Below, piece by piece: positions 9,505 through 19,799 of a stretch of 64,000 nucleotides of DNA. Made by a program: the position numbers and the translations under genes. The notes under the pieces are model-generated. The model was not told the DNA's origin. It saw only the letters and a program-made list of their open reading frames with translations, and did no database searches. The stretch is from Agrostemma githago (Eukaryota; Streptophyta; Magnoliopsida; Caryophyllales; Caryophyllaceae): assembly GCA_958450325.1 (NCBI GenBank), contig OY288257.1:36119018-36183017 (forward strand), in the 5' to 3' direction. Position 1 is the stretch's first letter. Each line of letters begins with the position of its first letter.

Positions 9505-11154
9505 TGATAAGTGTGGTTTGTAGTGCCTATTTTGTAGTATTTTGGTCCCATTTTCCTTGTAGAATCGCTCCTTGGGAGCGGTTTAGGGGCTTCTTATGCT
9601 TCCTTTAGTTCGTTTCAGGTTCCCGAGACCGATTTGGAAGAGTTGGAGCGATTCCGACTCTATACATACACATTTTGGAGCCAACGGAGTAAAGGAACGA
9701 TGATTCGATGCCTTGGAATCGACCCCGAGACCTTGGGACCCAATCCCGAGCCTCCGAGACCCGATCCCGAGTCCCGAGAATTGATGGGAAGCCCATGAGA
9801 AGCAAGGAGGGACCAAAAAGTTCATATTGGAGGCCTACAAGGCTCATCCCGAACGGGTATGGCCTCATCCCGTCCGGGATGAAGGAGGAAACGAAGATGA
9901 GCCTACTGACTGCCCATCCCGACCGGGAGCAGGTCTTTCCGGCCGGGACCGACCCCATCCCGACCGGGACCACCTCGTCTCGGCCGGGACGGGCCTGCTA
10001 CAGCTCCGCCTTGCTTTCTTTCTTCTCCTTTCCACTTGTAACCCTTTATATACCCCCCTCTTGTATTAAGACACCATCTTATGTTATATTCTTCACTTCT
10101 CCTAAAACCCTAGACTACTTTAGGTTAGATTAGATTAGATTAGTGTAGATTAGTCGGTAATTAGTAGTTAATCGTAGATTAGCTCTTGTATTAAGGAATT
10201 CTAGAAGATCTTCACCAAGCTTGACAACCTTGGATGATTATTTTGGGTTTTCTCTTTTATACAAGTTCTTATTCTTCCTTCCATCCTCTAGTTTGGTATA
10301 ATCCTTTTCCCTTTCTCTTAATCTTGTTTTTGTTATTCAAGTTTGAATCTTTGTTCATTATATTGTTCTTAGTTCATAGTTCTCACTAGTTTGTCTATGT
10401 TTGTTTTGGTTCTTATATTGAATCCTCTTGTTCTTGTTAGTTGTAGTTGGATTATGTTAGAGTAGTGTTCTTGCTAGGGTTAGTAAGGTGATTAGGGTGT
10501 TAATTGGGTGATTAAGGGTTTGTTAGAGATGTTGGTGGACGATTTGGGTTTCCTCTTGTTTGATTGCACATCACATGTTTGTTGAAATGCTTGAATGACT
10601 AAGTAGTTGCGAATGCTTGTTTTTCTTGCCTTTCTCTTGTGGGTGATAGTTTGTTTGTGGGTTCGGTTCCCTCACTAAGTTGCGAGAGCCCGGTGAAGAC
10701 GACCCCTAGGTCGATCTAAGTAGCGAGAGCCCGGATGCGACCTAGGCCACCATAGCGCGCTAGAACCCCGTTTGTCATGTGTGTCGCCAAGGTGGGTTAT
10801 AGGATGAACCTCTAGGCAGGTCTAAGTTGCGAGAGCCCGGACCAACCTAGATTACCCTACTACCTCCTTCGCTCTAGTTCTCCCTCGACCATTCCGTTAC
10901 CCCTTTGACCCCGACCTAACTCTAGCCCGTTCTCCTTTGTTTGCTTCTCCTTAGCCTTAGTGTAGTCTAGCTTTCTCCCCTCTCTACCATTCCTAGTTTA
11001 GCTTAGCTCGTTGACTTGGTCTAGTAATCGGGCGACCTTAGTCTAGGCTTTACATTACCGTCCCCGTGGATTCGACCCGACTTACCCTGTCTACCGTAGG
11101 AATAACCGGTTATATTATTGACGGTTGGGATTCCACGACAAATCCCTACCATCA
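9505..11154 (+). repeat. NA 3' LTR
   Basis: 1650-bp copy of 3249-4876 with the same TG...CA ends. It keeps TCCCGTCCGGGA where the left copy reads TCCCGTCCGTGA, so the palindrome cluster is better preserved here. It carries the full three-fold GCGAGAGCCCG block at about 10680-10840. The target duplication CCTGA follows at 11155-11159. Confidence 0.93.
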
Positions 11155-11272
11155 CCTGATCGATAAGGGGGTTTACGTCCCCGTAGGGTTTCTTCAAATA
11201 AGGGTTGACTCCAGGTATAAAGGAAGCAACCCACGCGAGCACCGAGAGCCCCGTCAGCGCAGGTTCCTCTAG
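11155..11272 (+). pseudogene. E0 gag remnant, downstream part
   Basis: This continues the Gag frame interrupted at 3248, reading IDKGVYVPVGF and ending at TAG (11270-11272). The bases 11155-11159 are NA's duplicated target. About 300 bases without coding signal follow before the RNase H remnant, so the protease and reverse transcriptase of E0 are missing. Confidence 0.65.
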
Positions 11273-11605
11273 AGACCGCATGACCGGTCTTAGTATGAGT
11301 CTAGTTCATCTTAAAGCCTAGGCTTACTACTAGCAATAAAGTCTTTTTATCAAGTCCAGGGAAGCGCGAGGGACATGTCCTTCATCTCCCCCCAAAACAA
11401 AACCGCGGGCATCTAGCCCGCCATCTATTATTATCAATAAAACATCTCCTTTTTTTACAAACATGCCTCGACGATCGCTTAATTTTTTTTTTACTTAAAA
11501 CTCTTTAGAACTCGACTTTGTGCCAATTATCGATAACAACTAACTAAAATGCAAGGGTTACAACGAACGGCCCACTCAGCCTCCCCCTAAATCGGAAACA
11601 GCAAC
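11273..11605 (+). other. E0 non-coding stretch replacing pro-RT
   Basis: No domain is recognisable. This is where protease and reverse transcriptase (normally over 2 kb) should lie, so E0 carries a large internal deletion or a rearrangement. Confidence 0.55.
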
Positions 11606-13075
11606 CTTGGACTTAACCCATCGTTGACACCATTACCCAAACAACAATAAACCTGCGGCAACCGGACCTCCATCCAACTGAACTTCCCAAACGCGACCCT
11701 GCATAAGGCCTGCCTAATAGCTATAAAAGCGACCGTGTCTCTAGAAGTCAAAAACCTTAGGGTACACGGAGATTCATCCTTGGTAGTCAACCAAGCCACG
11801 GGAAACTAGAAGGTCTATAGCGAAAGCCTAACTCCATACCAAAACAAGGTAGAAACAATGTCCCGGGAATTTACCGAAATTGACTTCATACACATACCCC
11901 GTGAGGAAAACCAATTGGCTGATACATTATCCAAACTAGCCTCACTAGTAAACATGCACGATCACCTCTTCTCTATGCCCATTTGCGTAGAAAGAAGTGA
12001 ACAACCGGCCTACATCCATAGCCTCGAAGCCGATGACACCTCCGAAGAACCTTGGTACAAAGCGATCCTAGACTTTAAAATCCATGGGTCGTACCCGCCC
12101 AACACTAACACCAAGAACAAAAGAGCCCTACGAATACAAGCAACCCATTACGTTCTGAATCAAGGGCTACTATACAAACGAACTCCACAAGGAGTCTTCC
12201 TTAGGTGCATAAACAAAAACCAATCCGAGAGAGTCATGGAAGAGGTGCATGACGGAGAGTGCGGACCCCACATGAGTGCACACCTACTAGCCCGAAAAAT
12301 AATGAGACTGGGCTATTACTGGATTACCTTGGAGGCAGACTGTCGACGTCATGTCCGACACTGCCACAATTATCAAATCTTTGCTAACGTCCAACACCTA
12401 CCTCCATATCCTCTACACATCATGGCCACACCCTGGCCTTTCTCTACTTGGGGAATAGACATCATAGGAAAAGTGCACCCATCCGGGACCGGTGGACACT
12501 ATTTTGTACTAGTGGCCGTCGATCATTTCACCTAATGGGTAGAAGCCGCCTCTTACATCGTGCTAACCTCAAAACAAGTAGTCAAATTCTTACAAAACAA
12601 CATCATCTGCCGATACGGCATACCTCACGAGATCATCAGTGACCAGGGGGCTCACTTTAGGACCGACACCCAGAAACTCCTCGACAAATACCAAATCCAA
12701 AGACACAAGTCATCATCCTATAGACCACAAACAAACGAGGCCGTAGAGGCAGCCAACGAAACCATAACCACAATCTTTAAGAAAATAATAGACAATTACC
12801 GGGATTGGCCAAACAAGATCCCCTTCGCTTTATGGGGATACCGAACATCTTACAGAACACCTACTGGAGCCACACCATATTACCTAACCTACGGTTCCGA
12901 AGCCGTACAACCCGTAGAGCTAGAAATACCGTCACTAAGAATATTAGCCGAGAGCGGTATTCCCGAAGAGGAATGGAACCAAAATTTGTATGAAGTGCTA
13001 GTACTGCTAGATGAGCGTAGGATACATGCCTTATCCAACGTACAAGCTTACCAACAACGCATCCAACGAGCCTGG
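11606..13075 (+). pseudogene. E0 RNase H-integrase remnant
   Basis: One reading frame spans 490 codons with three in-frame stops: TAA 11648, TAG 11807 and TAA 12533. The first part matches Ty3/Gypsy RNase H (SIQLNFPNATLHKACLIA, then LEVKNLRVHGDSSLVVNQA). IPREENQLADTLSKLAS closes it. The integrase follows: a zinc-binding domain with HDGECGPHMSAHL but a damaged C-x2-C (CHNY), and the catalytic triad in WGIDIIGK, ISDQGAHF and NEAVEAANE. The stop at 12533 replaces the usual Lys in DHFTKWVEAA. The frame ends at QRIQRAW just before the junction with the E1 LTR. Motifs and order place it in the Tat/Ogre branch. It is not functional. Confidence 0.88.
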
Positions 13076-13099
13076 TTTTCAATGAGCCTGGACAAGCCC
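13076..13099. other. filler at the E0/E1 junction
   Basis: Between the last integrase codons and the E1 LTR lie 24 bases containing GCCTGG-TTTTCAA repeated as GCCCGGTTTTCAA about 26 bases apart. This looks like a microhomology-mediated end-joining scar with a short templated duplication (inference). Confidence 0.45.
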
Positions 13100-15207
13100 G
13101 GTTTTCAACGTGTGGCGGCGGCCACCCACGCGGCCCCTTCCCTACCAGGGGCCGGTCCGATCTCGCATATAGGGCGAAGTGTCGTACCTCGATTTGGATG
13201 ACGATCCGGACTTGTACTAGACAGGTGTGGGGCACCCATGTTTCCGTTTGGGAATCGATCGAGTCGTGGTTGTAAATGTTTAAAGGTCGTTTTGTTTGGT
13301 AAGGCGACCTTTTTAGTGAACTGAAGTTGTCGTGATTAGTGGAGTCGCCACCGAGTCGAATTATGGGGACACGGAAACCGTTCATGTCAACTTTGACCTC
13401 TTGCCGGCTCAAAGTTGAGTGGCACGGGACCTAAAGATAAAGACTGGTACACTTAAACACTCCATGTCTGGAATGACTCTCATTGCCAATTGTTTCGGAC
13501 ATCCAGAAAGCTTTGATTCTGAGTAAGGGTGAGCGTACGTGTTGGGAAGTTCACAAAGAACATCCAATCCCGCCCGCACTATAGCGGCCTCTACTAATCA
13601 ATCGGTGGGCTAATATCCTAGTTCTTTTGTTGTGGTGGAATTACTGTAACATCCGTTGTTTTAACCCTAAATCTTTTGCTATGTCGGTTGTTTAAGGGCA
13701 AGTAAGTTTTGTCGTTGAAGTAATTGTGTTTACATTCTTTGCATGCGATTTCACGTGACAAGCAGGCCATGAAAAGATGCACGTAGGAGAGTAGAGAGTA
13801 CTAGTATTATACGTATTAGCAAACCAGTTTTAACGCGATAATACAGATATTAGTCATTCTCGTGGTATACCTTACCTGGTATTCTGCTTAAGATGCGTCG
13901 GTTCGGTATTAAAAGAGATGCGTCGAACCAAATGAGGTGAGAACCGAGACTAATACGGAACCCGACCATCGCTTTGTTCATTTTTAGTTGCTTTACGTTT
14001 TGAATTCCGTGTTAGGTGATTTAGCATGCGATTATATGGTCATAAAAGCGATAAATCGTACGAAAAACTGTAAATGCGAATGTAAGTAAATCACATTGTG
14101 AGGAGTTGCACCCTCGGAGTATACACTAAGCGGGACTCGATGCATAGATTGTTTCGGGAACAGATCTCGGAATTACTTGGGTCTATTTAGTGTTTTTTTT
14201 TGTTTGCGGTTGAAGTTGGGACGTTACGTGTTTTAGTAGATGTATATGTGGGCCTAGTGCCCATATCTAGTGTTATCGTAGTGCATAATAATAGAAAGTG
14301 CAAATATGGAATGTTTTGTTTAGATGACAACCTAGTGACGACTCTATCAACAAGCGGATCCTCCTAGCTTGACCAGTGACTCCGGCAGAGCTCCGTTACC
14401 GTTTGATCTTCCCGCTGCTACTTTGGCAGAGTTTCGTTGCTAAGGACTAGTTCTGCGGCTAATCCGGCAGAACCTGGGTACTAGTTTTGAGCTAGTCGAT
14501 CACCGGCACCTCGGTATCGAGTGGAGTACTCGAAGGTGAGGAGTAGCGTCGATTTCGCTTTTATTTATTATCGGAACTACGATCGAGTGGATCGTTTGCC
14601 TCGGGTGTCGGAGTGCGAGCCCTTAGCGAGAGTTTAGAGGGAGAAGAGAGAGTTGAGTTGTGTCGAAAGAGGACGTGAAGGGGGGGTATTTTTAGGTGTT
14701 TTCGGCCCTCGTCGCCCATATAGGCGCGTGAGATGGGGCGGACCAGGTCTCGGGCGCTTGGGATCAGGCGTGGGGATTCTTAGGCGCGTGAGGCCGGGCG
14801 GTTGGAGTTTTGAAGATACGATTTTGATACTTTCCAAAATCGAGAGACGGGTGTATGATTCATAAGTTAGGGCCTAAGTCTTCCTGTGTTTACCCTAGCG
14901 CCGTGGGTTTAGTGGGCCTCGGGTGTTCATCCCGAGGTTCGCTTGGCGCGGTGTTGGCTTGGTTCGAGTTTCGAGATCGACTCGGGGTCCTGGTGTCGGA
15001 ATTGACTCTAATTAGTGTCTATGCGATCGTAACGACGTGACTAAGGCTGCCATCATGTTAATTTATTTTGCCCGAATAATTTATTTGATCCGTTCTATAG
15101 AAAAACTATCTGAAGCACCGCGAACCCGCGTCGCGTTGCAGTCCTATCGTCATCGGGTGTTTGTTGGGCACTTCTGCAGCCACCAGGTCCAAATCCGGGT
15201 GTCTACA
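13100..15207 (-). repeat. E1 3' LTR, slightly truncated
   Basis: On the minus strand it starts TGTAGACACCCGGATTTGG at 15207 and runs left to about 13100. It loses the last roughly 50 bases that 1-1298 retains. A purine tract (minus strand, 15208-15222) directly precedes its start, so it is the 3' LTR of an element whose body lies to the right. The segment 13100-14345 forms an inverted repeat with 1-1260. The frames read through 14634-15354 show no domain. Confidence 0.78.
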
Positions 15208-16089
15208 GAAGCTCTCACTTTGACCGAGGCTTGGACAAGGCGAAAGTCAAAGTATAGCCGCCCAGGTCAATCGAAGATTACAATCTGGTGGCTGTCCGGC
15301 CGGGTCGTTTTAAGTCCGTTAGACTGTGCGTTGGGGCTCACAGCCAAGGTTTAGGAGTCGTACTTGATGTCTTCGCTTGTGGTTGCTTGCTTAGGCCCGG
15401 GCCGTTACTTGTTGTCTCATTCTTGATTCTTTGCGCGCGCGCTTTGTCTTCTTCGATTTATTTAAGGTTTTCTTTTAATTTTAAGCGCTTTTATATGTTA
15501 GGTGTAAATTTATTTGCTTTTATTTGGGATGCTTATGAACCCTTAATGATACAGAACGTTCGAGGCGTTAGTCTCCACTCGAGCGGTCGCCTTCGGGATG
15601 CTTATGACCCCTATGACGAAAGATGTTGTGCCTCCGGGATAACTCTGACCCTCGGGCAAAGTTGTTGTGCCTCCGGGATTACTAAGATCCCCTGGGCAAA
15701 ACTCCTGGAGGGCGTTAGTCTCCACTCGAGTAGCTGTTTTCCGGGATGTATCCGACGCCTAGGACAAAATTGTTGTTGCTGTGCCTTCAGGATCACTAAG
15801 ATCCCTTGGTCAAAAGTCCTCGAGGGCGTTAGTCTCCACTTGAGTATCTGTCCTTCAGGATGCCTCTGACTCCTAGGACAAAATTGCTGTGCCTCCGGGA
15901 TAACTCAGACCCCCTGTGCAAATTGCTGTACCTCCGGGATAACTTAGACCCCTCAGTCAAGTTGCTTTTGCTGTGCCTCCGGGATCACTAAGATCCCTTG
16001 GGCAAAACTCCTCGAGGGCGTTAGTCTCAACTTGAGTAGCTGTCTTTCGGGATGCATCTGACCCCTAGGACAAAATTGTTGTTGCTGTG
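15208..16089 (-). other. E1 interior with tandem repeats (left piece)
   Basis: 15208-15350 holds the purine tract and a block (CTTTGACCGAGGCTTGGACA) also found beside the E2 and E3 3' LTRs. From about 15540 to 16089 the DNA is built of irregular repeats of 'GTGCCTCCGGGATNACTNAGATCCC' type units alternating with CTCGAGGGCGTTAGTCTCCA-CTCGAG units. The array is cut at 16089 by E2 and resumes at 53418. Confidence 0.7.
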
Positions 16090-17282
16090 TGTGGACATGA
16101 CATAGGTCCACCCCGACGCGGCCACGCGCGGGTTTGGGGAGGCGAATGAATCTCCATATGAGAATGGATCGAATTGAAATTTAAGTCGAAATGGAGTCGC
16201 CACCGAACTTTGTGGGAGTTCGGACCCATTCGAGCCCACTCTATGTCGTTGTGGGCCATACAAAAAGTACGGCCCATTTCGATTTCAGAGTTTATTTGGC
16301 TCGTCCCTTTGCATTGCGATACCAATACCGTCACTACCGTTATCGTGTATTGAATGACTCTCGCACGCCAACGGTTTCGGGCATCCGGAAACCGAGGTTC
16401 TGAGTAAGGGGTGAGGGTACGTGTTGGGAAGCCCACTAAGGACACCCAACCCCGCCCGCACTTAGCGGCCTCTACTAAGACATCGTTTGACTTTCTAATA
16501 TGCGCGTTAGTAATCCGGTGAGATGTTACGCAAACAACGTTTTACAAGATATAAAAATTGAATGGGTTGCTACGTCATTTTAATGCATCTTGATTCACGT
16601 CAAAGTGATTTAGCATGCGACGTTCATTTAAGGCAATAAATGGCAAACATCGAAAATAGAAAACTCGTAAATAAATTACACGGGCGGAATACAACCCGGA
16701 ATTCACAATACAACGAGCGATAATATAATAATCGAATTAGAAAACGGTAAATATTAACTATAAACGGACCCATAAATAGTAAATATAGGCTAGACCATAA
16801 ATTGAATAAATGGACGAACTTCGATTAAGTACACATTATATTGTGCATTAATCGAAGGACGGAGATATAGGACCTAGGCGTGGTGCTAGCCCGATCCCGA
16901 ATCTCGATGCCTTGTCCCAACTTATCATATCGGGAAATTGGAGTCTAGATTAATCATGTGTCGGGTACGACTAAGGAGTCGTCGACACGAGATTAATAGT
17001 GAGAGACCGTCGATCAAAGTTGTTTATGTGTAATGATATGCATGAGGTTGAAAAGGTGGGTTACGTAATTGACTTTGCACGCTACGACTAAGTCGTAAAA
17101 AAATGACGAGGCTCAAATGATGATCATAGCGCTCGGTTTTTCCAGGCTACAGGGCCCACTCGATCGAGTCATGGCACGGACTCGGTCGAGTGTGCCTTTA
17201 AGTTAGCTACTGCCCGGTTTTTGGGGTGCTACTCGATCAAGTGGCCCATGGAACTCGGTCGAGTGCCCCCTGTACGAGACAT
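16090..17282 (-). repeat. E2 3' LTR, distal piece
   Basis: Begins (plus strand) TGTGGACATGACATAGGTCC and matches 50593-51790 closely. It stops where E3 inserted. It contains two pairs of ACTCG-NN-CGAGT palindromes at 17158-17191 and 17231-17264. The rest of this LTR continues at 37121. Confidence 0.88.
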
Positions 17283-19785
17283 TGTGGACATGACATAGGT
17301 CCACCCCGACGTGGCCACGCGCGGGTTTGGGTAGGCGAATGAATCTCCATTTGAGAAGGATCGAATTGAAATTTAGGTCTATGTGGAGTCGCCACCGAAT
17401 TTTGTGGTTATTCGGAACCGTTCGAGCCCACTATATGTCGTAGCGGGCCGTATACAAAATACGGCCCATTTTCGATGTCAGAGTTTATTGCGCTCGTCCC
17501 TTTGCATTTGATACCGATACCGACATTATCGGATATCGTGTATTGAATGACTCTCGTGCACCAACGGTTTCGGGCATCCGGAAACCGAGGTTCTGAGTAA
17601 GGGGTGAGGGTACGTGTTGGGAAGCCCACAAAGGACACCCAACCCCGCCCACACATTAGCGGCCTCTACTAAGAATTCGAATAACTTACAATACACGCGT
17701 TAGTAAAACGGGAAAAATGCTTATGCCAACATTGTTTTTCCTAGGCATGTGGATGAAATTGAAAAGTGGGTTTCTATGTCAATTTAATGCAATTAATTCT
17801 ACGTCAAAGTGGAATTTTAGCATGCGGGTTCATTTAGCACAATAAACAAACAAAAAAAATTAAATTGACAAAAGAAATAACAAACACGTTAGTAACGATG
17901 TAATGATTTAACATTTTAACGAATAATAACGGTTTGTGCAAATATGAGATGCGATGAAAAGGATGCGAATATGAGATGCATGGTTTGAAAAGGTAGTAAT
18001 ACACATGATTAATTAAACACGTGTTGACATAAATCGCAAATTACTACCGGGTTTTGAAAATAGAATAATGTACGATTTATTGTGTTAATCGTTATGGGTC
18101 ACTCGATCGAGTGGTTGATGGACTCGATCGAGTGGACCTGTAAAAGACGATTCTGTTTGCGCTACCGACCGTACTCGGCTGAGTTACTGACCAACTCGGT
18201 CGAGTACGTGGCCACTCGATCGAGTCACTGTGAGACTCGACCGAGTGGTGGTCGTGACATGCATTCTGACTCGATTTTGTGATGTCACTCGATCGAGTGA
18301 CTAAGGCACTCGGTCGAGTGGCATTTGTACGAATTGTAATTCGCTTGCAATTTTATACTGATTTTCGAATTTGCTTTAGATTTTTGACGAATCGACGGTT
18401 TTACCGAATTGGGCATAAGTATTGCATGACCTATGCTCAATTCGAGTTTTTTATAAATCGTTGATTTTATTAAACCGAATATAAATATCGTTGAATTTAT
18501 ACCCGATTCTAAATTTGAATACTCATCGTATTCCATATTCGATTATTGAATCGATATGGGATATTAGAGTGAAATATAAAAAAAAGAAATTAATTTTAGT
18601 TGCTTTTAAATTAATTATCGTGATATGAACGAATCACGTTAATTAATTCGTGTGACTTGATTGTTAGATTCGATATCCAATTATGGAATTGGTATCGAAT
18701 CTAAAATCGACGCTTTACTTGAATAATAAAAAAACTTGATTCCCTCGACTTCTCCGACATCGAAATAAATCCCTAGGGATTGTGATGTCGGATCCGTGTC
18801 AACGGGTTTCGACCCTTATTAAAATTGATTTTAAAAAGATTGGTGAATGCAAAATCGATGATGATAACGAGAAATAATAACGAATTGTTGTTTAAGTTAA
18901 TTTATCTCAATAATCAAATAATCAGGGTATCGGGATAAGCGACCGTCGACGCTGTGTGCAGTACACTTGTATGTTCGTGTTTTCTTATCCCGGTATCCTT
19001 CTTATTCGACACAAATAGATAAATATTTTAATGCTTTGATATTAGTAGTATTATCGATATTACGATGCAATGAATAAAATAATAAAAAAACGAAAAAAAA
19101 GGAAGAGAAGGAGAAGATGACGACGTGAAGAAGAGAAGGAGAAAAGAGAGGGTTTTGACACCCTCAACCTACATGTTCTTGTCTCGGTGCGGACTCGTAA
19201 CCGTGGCTTCAACATAAGAGTCTTCGAGGTTCTATGTAGGTTAAGTTGTGGTGGCTCGGGATTGATTCCTAAAACTAGGTTTAGGGTTCTTGCTAGTGTA
19301 AGATTGCTAGGGTTTGATTAGGGTTTGCAAAAGACGTAGTATGTGTGTGTGTAAGGTTGCTTTAGGGTTTGTAAAGAGTTGTTTTTGTGTGTTGCATGGG
19401 GTTGCTTATATAGGCAAAGCTAGGGCACTTTGGTGTCTAGGGTTTTGTGCCTTGACGGACTTGATTTGATGGCCCGTTTGGAGGTGGACCGTGGGTGAGC
19501 TACTCGGAAACGGCTTTGACCGGGTTTTAATCTGGTCGCTAAAAGTTGGTTTTATTTCCGGTGTCGATTTTGACCCAAATTAGTCTTGTTTGACTCTGAA
19601 TGATCCACTGGGCCTGGATTTGAGGTTGATTTTGTGAGATTTGTACTCTGCAAGTGTGTTAGCCAGCGATTAAGGGATTTGAGCCCATATCCGAGCGCGT
19701 AGAAACACGTTAGCGTCCGATCATCATCGGGTGTTTTTTTGGAAACTGCCATAGACACCTGGCAGTCAAAATGCGGGTGTCTACA
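17283..19785 (-). repeat. E3 3' LTR
   Basis: 2503-bp LTR, TGTGGACATG...GTGTCTACA on the plus strand. It carries the densest palindrome cluster in the window (18095-18320), an inverted-repeat-rich AT segment at 18330-18560, and a minus-strand TATA box at 19405-19412. Confidence 0.9.
19405..19412 (-). promoter_or_regulatory. TATA box of E3 LTR
   Basis: TATATAAG on the minus strand; the right LTR has the same at 36740-36747. The palindrome cluster of this LTR lies about 1.1 kb downstream of it, so in E3 the palindromes are in the transcribed part, unlike the upstream clusters of E2 and NA. Confidence 0.55.
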
Positions 19786-19799
19786 GAGCTCCCACTTTG
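19786..19799 (-). other. polypurine tract of E3
   Basis: Minus strand AAAGTGGGAGCTC directly precedes the 3' LTR start TGTAGACACC. The equivalents AGAGTGGGGGCTC at 42732-42744 (E2) and 15208-15222 (E1) sit in the same place. Confidence 0.8.

Larger units (their letters stand above)
3249..11154 (+). mobile_element. NA: complete non-autonomous LTR retrotransposon
   Basis: The two LTRs are 3249-4876 and 9505-11154. Both begin TGATAAG and end CCATCA. A perfect 5-bp target duplication CCTGA flanks the element at 3244-3248 and 11155-11159. A tRNA-Asp-type PBS follows the left LTR and a purine tract precedes the right one. The 4.6-kb interior has no protease, reverse transcriptase, RNase H or integrase, only the frames at 5132-6478. 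PBS type, purine tracts and layout point to an Athila-related parasite mobilised in trans (inference). The LTRs differ by roughly two per cent by eye, with a 28-base-scale gap near 4440 in the left copy. Confidence 0.92.

Noticed and set aside
14634..15354. Host-gene candidates in the frames read across the E1 LTR
   Set aside because: They fall wholly within an LTR and its purine tract, show no domain, and overlap each other in several registers.
18095..18325. CRISPR-like array of short repeats and spacers
   Set aside because: Repeats are 12-14 bp palindromes with 6-10-bp gaps in a plant LTR. There are no cas genes and no repeat-spacer lengths of the CRISPR kind.
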